In this document: positions 43,393 to 52,612 of the stretch, piece by piece
How the letters are laid out: the number at the start of each line of letters is the position of its first letter
How positions within the stretch are numbered: the first letter of the stretch is position 1
Source: CAXQZM01 sp965229645
GTDB taxonomy: Bacteria; Pseudomonadota; Alphaproteobacteria; UBA7985
Assembly (NCBI GenBank): GCA_965229645.1
Contig: OZ245893.1
Coordinates: forward strand, 1,488,001 to 1,552,000
DNA length: 64,000 nt
Direction: 5' to 3'
The notes under the pieces: generated by a model
What the model saw: the letters and a program-made list of their open reading frames with translations, nothing else
Databases searched by the model: none
What the model was told of the DNA's origin: nothing
Translations under genes and position numbers: made by a program

Positions 43393-46134
43393 ATGAGCGA
43401 CGAGTCAGACCTCCCCGAGCCTAGCGCCGCCCCCGCGCCCTCCGACATTGAGCCCATTCGGCTCGAAGATGAGATGCAACGGTCCTACCTGGACTATGCC
43501 ATGTCCGTCATCGTGTCGCGGGCCTTGCCCGATGTGCGCGACGGCTTAAAGCCCGTGCATCGGCGGATTCTCTACGCCATGAAGGAAGGCGGTTACGACT
43601 GGAACCGCGCCTACCGCAAGTCGGCCAAGGCCGTTGGCGACGTCATGGGGAATTACCATCCCCACGGCGACGCAGCGATTTATTTGACGCTGGTGCGCAT
43701 GGCCCAGCCCTTTTCCATGTCGGTGCGCTTGATCGACGGCCAGGGAAATTTCGGGTCCGTCGACGACGACCCCCCCGCCGCCATGCGCTATACCGAAAGC
43801 CGCTTGACCCGCATCGCCAGCCAAATGCTGGACGATATCGACAAGGATACGGTCGATTTCCAGCCCAACTACGACGAAAGCACGACCGAACCGCAAGTTC
43901 TGCCAGCGCAGTTCCCCAATTTCTTGGTCAACGGGGCGGGCGGAATCGCCGTTGGTATGGCCACCAATGTGCCGCCGCACAATCTTTCAGAGGCCATCGA
44001 TGCCTGCATCGCCTACGCCGAAAACCGCGACGTCGGCATCGACGAGCTCATGGAAATCATACCGGGTCCCGACTTCCCCACGGGCGGCGCGATTTTGGGC
44101 CGCTCGGGCATTCGCAATGCCTACCACACGGGGCGCGGATCGGTGCTCATGCGCGCCACGGCAGAAATTGTTGCGCGCGGCAACGACCGCGAGCAAATCA
44201 TCTTCACCGAAATGCCCTACCAAGTGAACAAGGCCAAGGTGGTCGGCCACATCAGCCAGCTCGCCAAGGACAAGGTCATAGAGGGTATCGCCGAGGTGCG
44301 CGACGAGTCCGACCGCGAGGGCTTGCGCCTCGCCGTCGATATCAAGCGCGACCATCAGGCCGATGTCGTCTTGAACCAACTGTGGCGGCATACGCAGCTG
44401 CAAACCTCCTTCGGCTGCAATATGCTCGCCATCGATGGCGGTCGGCCCGAGATGCTGAATTTGCGGCGCATCATCCAGGCCTTCGTCCAGTTCCGCGAAG
44501 AGGTCATTACCCGCCGCACCGCCTACGAATTGGAAGAGGCGCGCCGCCGCTCGCACATCTTGGTCGGCCTGGCCGTGGCCGTCGCCAATATCGACGAAGT
44601 GATCGAGTTGATCCGGCGCGCGCCCGACCCGGCCACCGCCAAAGCGCAGTTGATGGCGCGCCAGTGGGATGCCACCGACGTGGCAGGCTATATCAAGCTG
44701 ATCGACGATCCCGAACATAGCATGGAGGCCGATGGCCGTTCCTACTTCTTGTCCGAGCGCCAAGCCCAAGGCATTCTGGCGCTGCAGCTGTCGCGCTTGA
44801 CGGGGCTGGAGCGGGAGAAAATCGGCGAAGAACTCAAAGACCTGGCGGTGAAGATTGAGGACTTGCTCGATATCCTCGCCAAGGCCGAGCGGGTGGTGGC
44901 GATTCTGGTCGCCGAGTTGCAAGCGGTTAAGGCCGCTTACGGCCACCCCCGGCGCACGCGCATCGAGGACTTTGACGGCGATATCGACGTTGAGGAACTG
45001 ATCCCGCGCGAGGAAATGGTGGTGACCGTGTCGCACGGCGGCTATGTCAAGCGCGTCCCGCTGGAAACCTATCGCGCGCAGCGACGCGGCGGCAAGGGCC
45101 GCACGGGCATGAGCACCAAGGACGAAGACTTCGTCACGCAGTTGCTGGTTTGCAACACCCATACGCCCGTGCTGTTTTTCTCAACCGACGGCATGGCCTA
45201 CAAGATGAAGGTCTTTCGCCTGCCCGCTGGGACACCGCAGTCGCGCGGCAAAGCTATGGTCAACGTGCTGCCGCTGGCGGCGGGTCAGTCCATCTCGGCC
45301 TTTTTGCCCCTGCCCGAAACCGAAGAAGAGGCCGCAGAACTGGACGTGATCTTCGCCACCTCCAAAGGGTCGGTGCGGCGCAACAAGCTGGCCGACTTCC
45401 TCAACGTGCGCGCCAACGGCAAAATCGCCATGAAGTTAGAAGCTGGCGAAAGCCTGGTCAACGTCGCGATCGCGCGCGAGGACCAAGATATTTTGCTGGC
45501 GACCAAAGCGGGCAAGGCGATTCGCTTCGCCGTCGCGGATGTGCGCGTGTTCCAATCGCGCGCCTCCATGGGCGTGCGCGGCATCGCTTTGGCGGGCAGT
45601 GACCGCCTGATCTCCATGACCATCGTCAACCACAGCGACGCCACGGTCGAGGAACGGGACGCCTACCTGCGGCACGTCGCCGCCCTGCGCCGCGCGCAGG
45701 AGGAAGGCGCTGCCGATTTCGAGGCCACGGGCCTGTCAGCCGAGCGCCTAGCGGAATTGGAAGCCGCTGATCAGTACCTGCTGACCGTCGCCGAAGATGG
45801 CTTGGGCAAACGCTCCTCCCTTTACGAATACCGCATCACCGCGCGCGGCGGCAAAGGCGTAGAACTCATGAACTTGGACCGCGGTCGTAGCCAAGCCGCG
45901 GGGCGCACCGTCGCTGTTGCGGCCTTCCCGATACAAGACGACGATCAACTCATGATCGTTTCCGACGGCGGTCAACTGATCCGCACCCCCGTGCGCGACG
46001 TTCGTATCGCGGGCCGAAACACACGCGGGGTTTGGCTATTCCGCGTCGCCGAGGGCGAGAAAATCGTCAGCGTCGCGCGGATCGAGGACGACGAAACCGA
46101 GCCCGAGGAAACCCCGCCCACCACCGAAACCTGA
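43393..46134 (+). CDS. gyrA: DNA gyrase subunit A (913 aa)
   Basis: The breakage-reunion subunit that introduces negative supercoils with GyrB. The catalytic Tyr133 is in AAMRYTESRL; the GyrA box QRRGGKGRTG near residue 560 separates it from topoisomerase IV ParC. The C-terminal beta-pinwheel is complete. The quinolone pocket HPHGDAAIYLTLVRMAQ has Ala94 where E. coli has Ser83 and Leu98 where E. coli has Asp87, the two classic resistance positions. The N-terminal extension is about ten residues longer than in E. coli. No operon partner. Confidence 0.96.
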   Translation: MSDESDLPEPSAAPAPSDIEPIRLEDEMQRSYLDYAMSVIVSRALPDVRDGLKPVHRRILYAMKEGGYDWNRAYRKSAKAVGDVMGNYHPHGDAAIYLTLVRMAQPFSMSVRLIDGQGNFGSVDDDPPAAMRYTESRLTRIASQMLDDIDKDTVDFQPNYDESTTEPQVLPAQFPNFLVNGAGGIAVGMATNVPPHNLSEAIDACIAYAENRDVGIDELMEIIPGPDFPTGGAILGRSGIRNAYHTGRGSVLMRATAEIVARGNDREQIIFTEMPYQVNKAKVVGHISQLAKDKVIEGIAEVRDESDREGLRLAVDIKRDHQADVVLNQLWRHTQLQTSFGCNMLAIDGGRPEMLNLRRIIQAFVQFREEVITRRTAYELEEARRRSHILVGLAVAVANIDEVIELIRRAPDPATAKAQLMARQWDATDVAGYIKLIDDPEHSMEADGRSYFLSERQAQGILALQLSRLTGLEREKIGEELKDLAVKIEDLLDILAKAERVVAILVAELQAVKAAYGHPRRTRIEDFDGDIDVEELIPREEMVVTVSHGGYVKRVPLETYRAQRRGGKGRTGMSTKDEDFVTQLLVCNTHTPVLFFSTDGMAYKMKVFRLPAGTPQSRGKAMVNVLPLAAGQSISAFLPLPETEEEAAELDVIFATSKGSVRRNKLADFLNVRANGKIAMKLEAGESLVNVAIAREDQDILLATKAGKAIRFAVADVRVFQSRASMGVRGIALAGSDRLISMTIVNHSDATVEERDAYLRHVAALRRAQEEGAADFEATGLSAERLAELEAADQYLLTVAEDGLGKRSSLYEYRITARGGKGVELMNLDRGRSQAAGRTVAVAAFPIQDDDQLMIVSDGGQLIRTPVRDVRIAGRNTRGVWLFRVAEGEKIVSVARIEDDETEPEETPPTTET

Positions 46135-46174
46135 GGCGTTTGGTTTTTTAAGCGTATCAAGGGGCAGGGTCCAA

Positions 46175-46789
46175 ATGGACCTGGATCATGTGTTCCTATT
46201 CGTCCCCAGTCGGGCCTGCGCCGAGCGGCGGTTTGCGGCGGCGGGGCTGCGCGCGACCTTTTCCCGCGTGCATCCTGGTCAAGGCACGACCAATCTATGC
46301 GCCTTCCTGGACGACATGTTTATCGAGCTGCTTTGGCTCGACGGCAGTGCGCCTTCGCAAGCGACCCAGGATCTGGGCCTGATTGATCGCGCCCGGGGCA
46401 AGGGATTGCCCCTGGGATTGGCCTGGCGGGGCGCGTCTTCGACGCCGACCTTCGGCTACGCCGCGCCCTATCTGCCCGCGGGCAAAACCATCGCCGTTGC
46501 ACGCGCCAGTCGGGACCCCCAAGTCCCGCTGCTGTTTCAATCCCCCGCGCAAGCGGCGCCTGCGCATTTGCCTGAAAACCAGGTGGGAAATCGTCAAGGC
46601 CCAGAGCTCACGACCCTGCGGGGCTGCCAAATCGGCCTCCAGGACAGGGACGCGGCCAAGCGGGCGCTCGCGGCCTTTGCGCGCGTCACGGTTCGGCCCA
46701 GCCCGCGCCCCTATGTGCGGTTTGAAATCAATCGCGCGCGAGGTTCTGCGCCCAAAGTCGTCACTTGGTTTTGGGATCAACCCAGGTAA
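46175..46789 (+). CDS. VOC-superfamily glyoxalase-like protein (204 aa)
   Basis: The start MDLDHVFLFVPSRACAERRF and TNLCAFLDDMFIELLWLDG match the glyoxalase-like domain family (PF13468 type) with paired beta-alpha-beta3 modules. Metal ligands would be His5 and Glu52-type residues. Substrate unknown. Same strand as gyrA, 40 bp after it. Confidence 0.75.
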   Translation: MDLDHVFLFVPSRACAERRFAAAGLRATFSRVHPGQGTTNLCAFLDDMFIELLWLDGSAPSQATQDLGLIDRARGKGLPLGLAWRGASSTPTFGYAAPYLPAGKTIAVARASRDPQVPLLFQSPAQAAPAHLPENQVGNRQGPELTTLRGCQIGLQDRDAAKRALAAFARVTVRPSPRPYVRFEINRARGSAPKVVTWFWDQPR

Positions 46790-46875
46790 ATCGAGGTAAA
46801 AAACGTGGGAAATTGGCGCCTCGGCGTGTGTTTTGACCTTTCAAATCTTCCGAAAAGGGCCTTAGGCACCTCTCT

Positions 46876-48015
46876 ATGACAAGACTTATCGTTGCTGGAG
46901 CGGGTCAGGCGGCCTGCCAACTTGCAATCTCCCTGCGCCAAGGCGGTTTCGAGGGAACCATCGATTTGTACGGCGAGGAAGCCCATCCCCCCTACGAACG
47001 GCCGCCGCTCTCCAAAGCCGTTCTCAAGGGCGAGCAGAGCCCCGAGCGCACCTTTTTGCGCCCCGAATCCTTCTATACTGACCAAAAGATCGGCCTGCAT
47101 TTGGGCACGCGACTGACCGCGAGCACTTTGCCCGCGCACGATATTTTGGTCCTGGCCACGGGCATGCGCCCACGGGTCTTGCCTGGGTTTCCGCCCGAGC
47201 GAACCCATGTCTTGCGCACCCTCGACGATACGGCCAGGTTGCAAGCGGCGGTGCGCGCCGAGTCGAAGGTTTTGGTCTTGGGCGCGGGCTTCATCGGCCT
47301 GGAAACCGCCGCAGCCCTCGCCGACAAAGTGGCCTCGATTCACATCTACGATCTGGCGGCGCACCCCATGGGCCGCGCCGCCGCGCCCGCGGTTGCCGCC
47401 AGTTCGCAAGCAGCGCTGGAGGCCAAGGGCGTCGCCTTCCACATGGGTCAATCGCTGGCGACCGCGGCCCAGTTTGACCTGATCCTCATGGCCGTGGGGG
47501 GGCAAGCAAATGACGAACTCGCGGTCGATTTGGGCCTGTGCGCGCCGGGCCAGTTGCGCGTCGATGTCAACGGCCAGGTCTGCGTCGATGGGCAGGCCCG
47601 CGCAGGCCTCTACGCCATCGGCGATGTGGCCCTGACCGACCACGACTTCCTGCCCCAGCCCCAGCGCCTGGAATCGGTGGACCAAGCCATCTATGGGGCC
47701 AAGTGCGCCGCCGCCCACATTTTGGGGCAGGATCGCCCCGCCGCCGCGCCGCCGTGGTTCTGGTCGTTCCAAGGCGATTGGAAGTTGCAAATGGTGGGGC
47801 TGTGGCGTCCAGACGTGCGCGTCGTGCCCTTTGGCGGCACCCCAGAGCAGGCGGCCTTTTCGCTGTTTGGATTTGACGGGGATCGGCTAAGCGCGGTCCA
47901 GTGCGTCAACCGCGCCGCGGACTTCGCTGCCGCGCGCCGTCTGGTTGGCCGAGACCTACCCGACTTTGCCGACCGCATCGGCGAGCCCGACTTCAAGCTG
48001 AAAATGCTGCTTTGA
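46876..48015 (+). CDS. Ferredoxin/rhodocoxin reductase-like FAD-NAD(P)H oxidoreductase (379 aa)
   Basis: Two dinucleotide folds: FAD (IVAGAGQAACQLAISLRQGG, residues 5-24) and NAD(P)H (VLVLGAGFIGLETAAALAD, near 133-151). YERPPLSKAVLKGE (near 40) and YAIGDVALTDH (near 250) are typical of the ferredoxin reductase group that serves P450s and ring hydroxylases. The C-terminal reductase domain is present. No ferredoxin or oxygenase gene is near, so the partner is unknown. The stop overlaps the next start (TGATG). Confidence 0.88.
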   Translation: MTRLIVAGAGQAACQLAISLRQGGFEGTIDLYGEEAHPPYERPPLSKAVLKGEQSPERTFLRPESFYTDQKIGLHLGTRLTASTLPAHDILVLATGMRPRVLPGFPPERTHVLRTLDDTARLQAAVRAESKVLVLGAGFIGLETAAALADKVASIHIYDLAAHPMGRAAAPAVAASSQAALEAKGVAFHMGQSLATAAQFDLILMAVGGQANDELAVDLGLCAPGQLRVDVNGQVCVDGQARAGLYAIGDVALTDHDFLPQPQRLESVDQAIYGAKCAAAHILGQDRPAAAPPWFWSFQGDWKLQMVGLWRPDVRVVPFGGTPEQAAFSLFGFDGDRLSAVQCVNRAADFAAARRLVGRDLPDFADRIGEPDFKLKMLL

Positions 48016-48503
48016 TGTACAAGTTTCGGCCCCTGATTCAGGATGATCTGCCGCTGATCGAAACTTGGCTGCAGGAACCCCATGTGCGCGCCTGGTGGCG
48101 AGACCCGCAACGCCAGTACGACCTGATCGCGGGCGACTTGCCCGACCCCAAGATCGATTTGCACCTGGTGCACCTTGCGGATGTGCCCTTTGCCTATCTA
48201 CAAGATTACTGCGTGCAGGATTGGATGCAGCCGCACTTGGCGGACTTGCCCCAGGGCACGCGGGCCATCGACCTGTTTATTGGCGAGCCGAGGTTTTTGG
48301 GGCAGGGTCATGGGGCGGGGTTGGTTCGCCAGTTCGCCCAGGACCTCGTAGATGCGGGCACCCCGCAAGTTGTCATCGACCCCGAAGTGAAAAATACGCG
48401 GGCGGTCAGAGCCTACGCCAAGGCGGGTTTTAAGAACCTGGGACAGCACGAAACCGATGAAGGCCTGGTCACGCTTATGGGCTTTGTGTCCCATGGATCC
48501 TAA
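48015..48503 (+). CDS. GNAT-family N-acetyltransferase (162 aa)
   Basis: The fold is seen in FRPLIQDDLPLIETWLQEPHV (residues 4-24), GEPRFLGQGHGAGLVRQFAQ (acetyl-CoA loop, near 93-112) and NTRAVRAYAKAGF (near 128-140). It is of the RimJ/RimL or aminoglycoside 6'-acetyltransferase-like branch (ACT_8). ATG 48015 shares its first base with the preceding stop. The substrate cannot be inferred; siderophore or aminoglycoside-like amines are possible. Confidence 0.82.
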   Translation: MYKFRPLIQDDLPLIETWLQEPHVRAWWRDPQRQYDLIAGDLPDPKIDLHLVHLADVPFAYLQDYCVQDWMQPHLADLPQGTRAIDLFIGEPRFLGQGHGAGLVRQFAQDLVDAGTPQVVIDPEVKNTRAVRAYAKAGFKNLGQHETDEGLVTLMGFVSHGS

Positions 48504-48622
48504 AACTCCGCGCTTGTGTTAGGCCATCGCGCGTCGATGCTGGAGTGGCGTGGCCCAACACACAACGAAGGGCCTTTTCGACAAATTAGACGCTAGACAG
48601 GAAAATTTGGACCGCCTAAGGG

Positions 48623-48647
48623 AATGAGGACCAATTTAGTCCTCATT
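48623..48647. promoter_or_regulatory. Perfect inverted repeat before the iron-binding protein gene
   Basis: AATGAGGAC and GTCCTCATT around a seven-base centre, ending 24 bp before the start codon. It could be an operator or a 5' UTR hairpin controlling an iron gene. It does not look like a classic Fur box. Confidence 0.45.
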
Positions 48648-48671
48648 TCATATCTCACTAAGGAGCTCCTT

Positions 48672-49676
48672 ATGACTCGTTTGTTGCTCACAGCGACTGC
48701 CCTTGGCCTTGGCGGCCTCGCCTCCGCTGAAACTGTCACCGTCTATTCCTATCGTCAGCCCGACCTGATCGCGCCGCTCATGGACGCGTTTGAAGCCGCC
48801 AGCGGCATGGAGGTTGAGTCCGTGTACCTCAAGAAAGGCATGATTGAGCGCGTTCAGGAGGAAGGAGACAATTCCCCTGCGGATCTGTTTTTGACCGTCG
48901 ATATCAGCCGCCTGGTTGGGTTGAAGAACGCAGGCATCACCCAGGCTTTGGATTCTGAGGCCGTGAAAGGACACATCCCCGCGCAGTATCGCGACGAGGC
49001 GAACCATTGGTTCGGCCTAACCCAGCGGGGCCGCGCCATCTATGTGTCGAAAGACCTGGACAACCCGCCCGCGACCTACGAGGATTTGGCCGATCCTGCC
49101 TACGCAGGCCTGGTTTGCCACCGCGATGGCCAGCACCCTTACAACAACGCCTTGTTCGCGTCCCTGATTGCCAACCTTGGTGCTGAGGCCACCGAAAGCT
49201 GGATGCAAGGTCTCAAGGCCAACCAGGCCCGTACCCCAACGGGCAACGACCGCGCCCAGGCCAAAGGCATTTATGAAGGCGAATGCATGATCGGCCTCGG
49301 CAACACTTACTACGTCGGCCTTATGCTCACCAACGACAAAGAGCCCGAGCAAAAAGAGTGGGCCGCCGCCATGAACGTGGTGCTGCCCAACGCGGGCGAT
49401 CGGGGCACGCATATGAACATCTCCGGCATGGCCATGGCGGCCAACAGCCCGAACCCAGCGGGGGCTCGGGCCCTCATGGAATTCCTCGCCTCGGACGCGG
49501 CGCAGGAAATCTATGCCGAAATCGTCTTCGAGTATCCCGTGTCGCCCAACGCCGCGGCATCGGAGATCGTCCTGGGCTTTGGCGATTTAAACCCCGACAC
49601 CTTGGCCTTGACAGAAATCGCGGCGAACAGCGCGGCGGCCTCTGAAATGGTCGATCGGGTTGGCTTAAACGACTAA
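48672..49676 (+). CDS. Iron(III) ABC transporter periplasmic binding protein (334 aa)
   Basis: The signal peptide (MTRLLLTATALGLGGLASA, residues 1-19) is followed by TVTVYSYRQPDLIAPLMDAF, RALDSEAVKGHI-like ligand regions and GNTYYVGLM near 217, the paired tyrosines that bind Fe3+ in FbpA/FutA proteins. ATG 48672 has AAGGAG upstream and gives the proper signal; the frame is open further upstream. Followed by its permease; no ATPase gene is adjacent. Confidence 0.92.
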   Translation: MTRLLLTATALGLGGLASAETVTVYSYRQPDLIAPLMDAFEAASGMEVESVYLKKGMIERVQEEGDNSPADLFLTVDISRLVGLKNAGITQALDSEAVKGHIPAQYRDEANHWFGLTQRGRAIYVSKDLDNPPATYEDLADPAYAGLVCHRDGQHPYNNALFASLIANLGAEATESWMQGLKANQARTPTGNDRAQAKGIYEGECMIGLGNTYYVGLMLTNDKEPEQKEWAAAMNVVLPNAGDRGTHMNISGMAMAANSPNPAGARALMEFLASDAAQEIYAEIVFEYPVSPNAAASEIVLGFGDLNPDTLALTEIAANSAAASEMVDRVGLND

Positions 49677-49826
49677 ACAAATCCGAGAGGGGTAGGCATT
49701 GCGGGGCTGTATGCGCCCATGACAATCGCCTGCCACTGATTGCCCGACCCTTACCATGCGTCTCCAAACCCCGTCCTCCCTATGGGAGCGGCCAAACGCG
49801 TTCTGACTCTTGCGAAATCTTGTTTG

Positions 49827-51518
49827 ATGCTTAGGGCGCAGCGGATGCGCGTGTCTCATTCCTATCCTGGCTGGACCTTTGCCGCCCTGCTGATCGCGAC
49901 GCTGATCCTGACCCCCATCGCGTTTCTGGCCTATCTCGCCCTGACCTCAGGCGGCGCTGAGTTTGTCAAAATTGCCCAAACGGTCTTGCCGCGCGCCGCC
50001 TGGACGACCGCGCAGTTGATGGCAGGGGTCGCCGCCTTGACCGCGATCACGGGCATGGGCCTTGCCTACCTCATCACCTTCACCCGATTCCCTGGCCGTC
50101 GCCTCATGGCCTGGGTCGTGGTCCTGCCCCTGGCCCTGCCGCCCTACATCGCCGCCTACGGTTTCGTCGAGTTCCTGGACTTCGCAGGTCCCGTGCAAAA
50201 AGGCCTCCGGTGGATACTAGGACAGACCGTCTTAAGCGACGTGCCGCGCATCACCAATCGGCACTATTGGTTCCCCGAATTTCGATCTTTGCCCGGGGCC
50301 ATCGTGATTCTGTCCGCCATTTTCTACCCCTATGTCTATCTGACCGTGCGCGCGACCTTCGCCCTGCAGGGTGCCCATGTCGCCGAAGTGGCGCGGACTT
50401 TGGGCGCGGGCGCCTGGACCGTCGCGTTTCGGGTGATCGGCCCGCTGGCCCTGCCTGCCCTGATCCTGGGCGTGATCCTGTGCCTCATGGAAACCTTGAA
50501 CGACATCGGCGCGGTCACGTACCTCGGGGTCTTTACCCTGACCTTTCAAATCGAAAACGTCTGGATCAATCGCGGGTCCCTCGGCGGGGCCGCTGCCATT
50601 GCGCTGGTCCTGTTTGCGGTCGTTGTCGCGCTGATTTCGATGGAACGGCGCGCGCGCGCGCGCACGGTGTTTTTTGAACGACACGCGGGTCGAGGCCAGA
50701 TTTCCACGGTGCCAACGCCGCTGCCCCGCAAATGGGGCCTGGCGGCGACGGGCCTCTGCGCCGTGCCGCCCCTGATCGGCTTTGGCATTCCCCTGTTCGT
50801 TCATGCGCGCGCGGCGCTGGCGCGGCCCTTGATGTTTTTGGATCAAAACCTCTGGCAGGCTGTGGGAACGTCGCTGTGGCTCGCCAGCCTCGGGGCGATC
50901 TTGACGCTGACCCTTGCCGTCGTCTTGGTCTATGCAGCGCGGCTGAACCCTGCGCGGTGGTTGGCGCGCCTGATCCGCCTTGCCGCCAGCGGCTATGCCG
51001 TGCCTGGGACCATGATCGGGATTGGCTTACTGATCCCCGTGCTTCGGTTCGACAACTTTTTGGATAGCGTGTCGGAGCGTCTGTTTTCCTACAATCTAGG
51101 CCTCGTGATTTTCACCTCGGGGTTTCCCTTGGTCTTTGCCTACGCCATTCGCTTCATGGCCCTGGCGCGGGGCGGCATCGAGGCTGCGCTGACGCGCATT
51201 TCCCCCAACCTCGACGCCGCGTCGCGGACCTTGGGGCGCGGGCCGTTCCGTACCCTGACCCTCGTGATCCTGCCCGCGATTTGGCCCGCCTTGCTGACCG
51301 CGGGCTTGCTGGTCTTCATCGACGCGATCAAAGAACTCTCGGCGACGCTGATCCTGCAACCCGTCGGCATCAATACCCTGGCCATGACCATCTATAGCCA
51401 CGCCGAAGCGGGGCACCTAGGCCGCACGGGCCCGCCGAGCCTGATCATGATCGCCCTGGCGCTGGTGCCCACGCTGCTGCTGGCGCGCAGCCTGGAACGG
51501 CGCGCCGTTCAAGTGTGA
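49827..51518 (+). CDS. Iron(III) ABC transporter permease, fused double domain
   Basis: An FbpB/ThiP-type permease with about 12 helices in two BPD_transp_1 halves, each with an EAA-type loop (VARTLGAGAWTVAFRVIGP near 195, and ASRTLGRGPFRTLTLVILP near 470). It imports ferric iron delivered by the upstream binding protein. The start is uncertain: ATG 49827 or 49845 place the first helix (TFAALLIATLILTPIAFLAY) near the N-terminus, and the frame is open back to 49740. The ATPase must be supplied from elsewhere in the genome. Confidence 0.9.
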   Translation: MLRAQRMRVSHSYPGWTFAALLIATLILTPIAFLAYLALTSGGAEFVKIAQTVLPRAAWTTAQLMAGVAALTAITGMGLAYLITFTRFPGRRLMAWVVVLPLALPPYIAAYGFVEFLDFAGPVQKGLRWILGQTVLSDVPRITNRHYWFPEFRSLPGAIVILSAIFYPYVYLTVRATFALQGAHVAEVARTLGAGAWTVAFRVIGPLALPALILGVILCLMETLNDIGAVTYLGVFTLTFQIENVWINRGSLGGAAAIALVLFAVVVALISMERRARARTVFFERHAGRGQISTVPTPLPRKWGLAATGLCAVPPLIGFGIPLFVHARAALARPLMFLDQNLWQAVGTSLWLASLGAILTLTLAVVLVYAARLNPARWLARLIRLAASGYAVPGTMIGIGLLIPVLRFDNFLDSVSERLFSYNLGLVIFTSGFPLVFAYAIRFMALARGGIEAALTRISPNLDAASRTLGRGPFRTLTLVILPAIWPALLTAGLLVFIDAIKELSATLILQPVGINTLAMTIYSHAEAGHLGRTGPPSLIMIALALVPTLLLARSLERRAVQV

Positions 51519-51520
51519 AG

Positions 51521-52612
51521 TTAACCTGATAAGGCCTGGGTTAAGGCCTGGAGGACCCGCGCGTTTTCCGCCTCAGTGCCCAAGGTCATGCGCAAGCATG
51601 TCGGTAGGCCGTAGGCCGCGACTTGGCGGAGGTAAAGGCCCTGGGCCTGCAGGGCCGTATCGACTTGCACCCGCCGCGCCGCCTCACCAAAATCGATCAG
51701 GACGAAGTTGGCGACGCTGGGGTAGACCGTCAGCCCCATGCCCTGCAACCGCTGGGTCAGGGGAGCGAGTTGGTCGTTGTTGAGGCGGCGGACCCGCTCC
51801 TCAAAGGCTCGGTCGCCGAGTGCCGCCACCGCTGCTGCCTGCGCGGGGGCCGCCACATTGAACGGGCCGCGGACGCGATTCAAGACGTCGATCAGCGCGG
51901 GTGCCCCATAGGCCCACCCGACCCGCAGCCCGCCGAGCCCGAATATTTTTGACAGGGTTCCCGTGACCAGCACATTTTCCTTGCCCGCCGCCACCAACTC
52001 CAGACCCGTGGAAAAATCGGGCTGTTCCACGTATTCGCGGTAGGCACCATCGACGACGAGCAAAACATGCGCGGGCAGGCCCGCCTGCAACTCCGCCAGC
52101 TCCCGCATGCTGATGTAAGACCCCGTCGGGTTGTTGGGGTTGGCCAGAAACACGATTTTGGTCTTGTCGCTGACGGCTGCCAGCAGCGCCCCGACGTCGG
52201 TCCGCAACCCGCGTTCGGGGGCGGTGCGCGGCACGCCGCCCGCGGCGAGGGTCGAGAGGGCGTACATGAGAAAGCCGTGCTCGGGATAGACCACCTCGTC
52301 CCCCCGTTGCAAATAGGCCTGGCACGTGAGGGCAATCACCTCGTCCGACCCCGCCCCGCACACGATCTGATCGGCAGGGATGCCGTAGCGCGCCGCCAGT
52401 GCGGCGCGCAGGGCGGCGGCGTCGCCGTCGGGGTAGCGGTGCGCGGTTGCCGCCGCCGCGTGCAGGGCCGCCACGGCCTTGGGCGACGGGCCCAGGGCGC
52501 TTTCGTTGGCGCTCAACTTTAGGGGTTTCAGGTCGGCGGTTTCCTCACCGTGCTGGCCTGGAACGTAGGGGCGGATGCGCAAAATTTCGGGATTGGGGAC
52601 AGGTGCGGGCAT
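51521..52612 (-). CDS. hisC: Histidinol-phosphate aminotransferase (363 aa)
   Basis: A fold-type I PLP enzyme of histidine synthesis (also able to act on aromatic amino acids). LSANESALGPSPKAV (residues 33-47), CGAGSDEVI near 85, FLANPNNPTGSY near 154, and the PLP lysine in TLSKIFGLGGLRVGW near 218 are all present. Start ATG 52612 overlaps the mrp stop (TAATG). Convergent with the iron permease, three bases apart. Confidence 0.93.
   Translation of the reverse strand: MPAPVPNPEILRIRPYVPGQHGEETADLKPLKLSANESALGPSPKAVAALHAAAATAHRYPDGDAAALRAALAARYGIPADQIVCGAGSDEVIALTCQAYLQRGDEVVYPEHGFLMYALSTLAAGGVPRTAPERGLRTDVGALLAAVSDKTKIVFLANPNNPTGSYISMRELAELQAGLPAHVLLVVDGAYREYVEQPDFSTGLELVAAGKENVLVTGTLSKIFGLGGLRVGWAYGAPALIDVLNRVRGPFNVAAPAQAAAVAALGDRAFEERVRRLNNDQLAPLTQRLQGMGLTVYPSVANFVLIDFGEAARRVQVDTALQAQGLYLRQVAAYGLPTCLRMTLGTEAENARVLQALTQALSG

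Noticed and set aside
43393..46134. Topoisomerase IV ParC instead of GyrA
   Set aside because: The GyrA box QRRGGKG and the full C-terminal pinwheel identify gyrase, despite the QPFSM segment that recalls ParC.
48648..48671. Fur box before the iron-binding protein
   Set aside because: The available palindrome does not resemble the Fur, Irr or RirA consensus; it is recorded as an unassigned inverted repeat instead.
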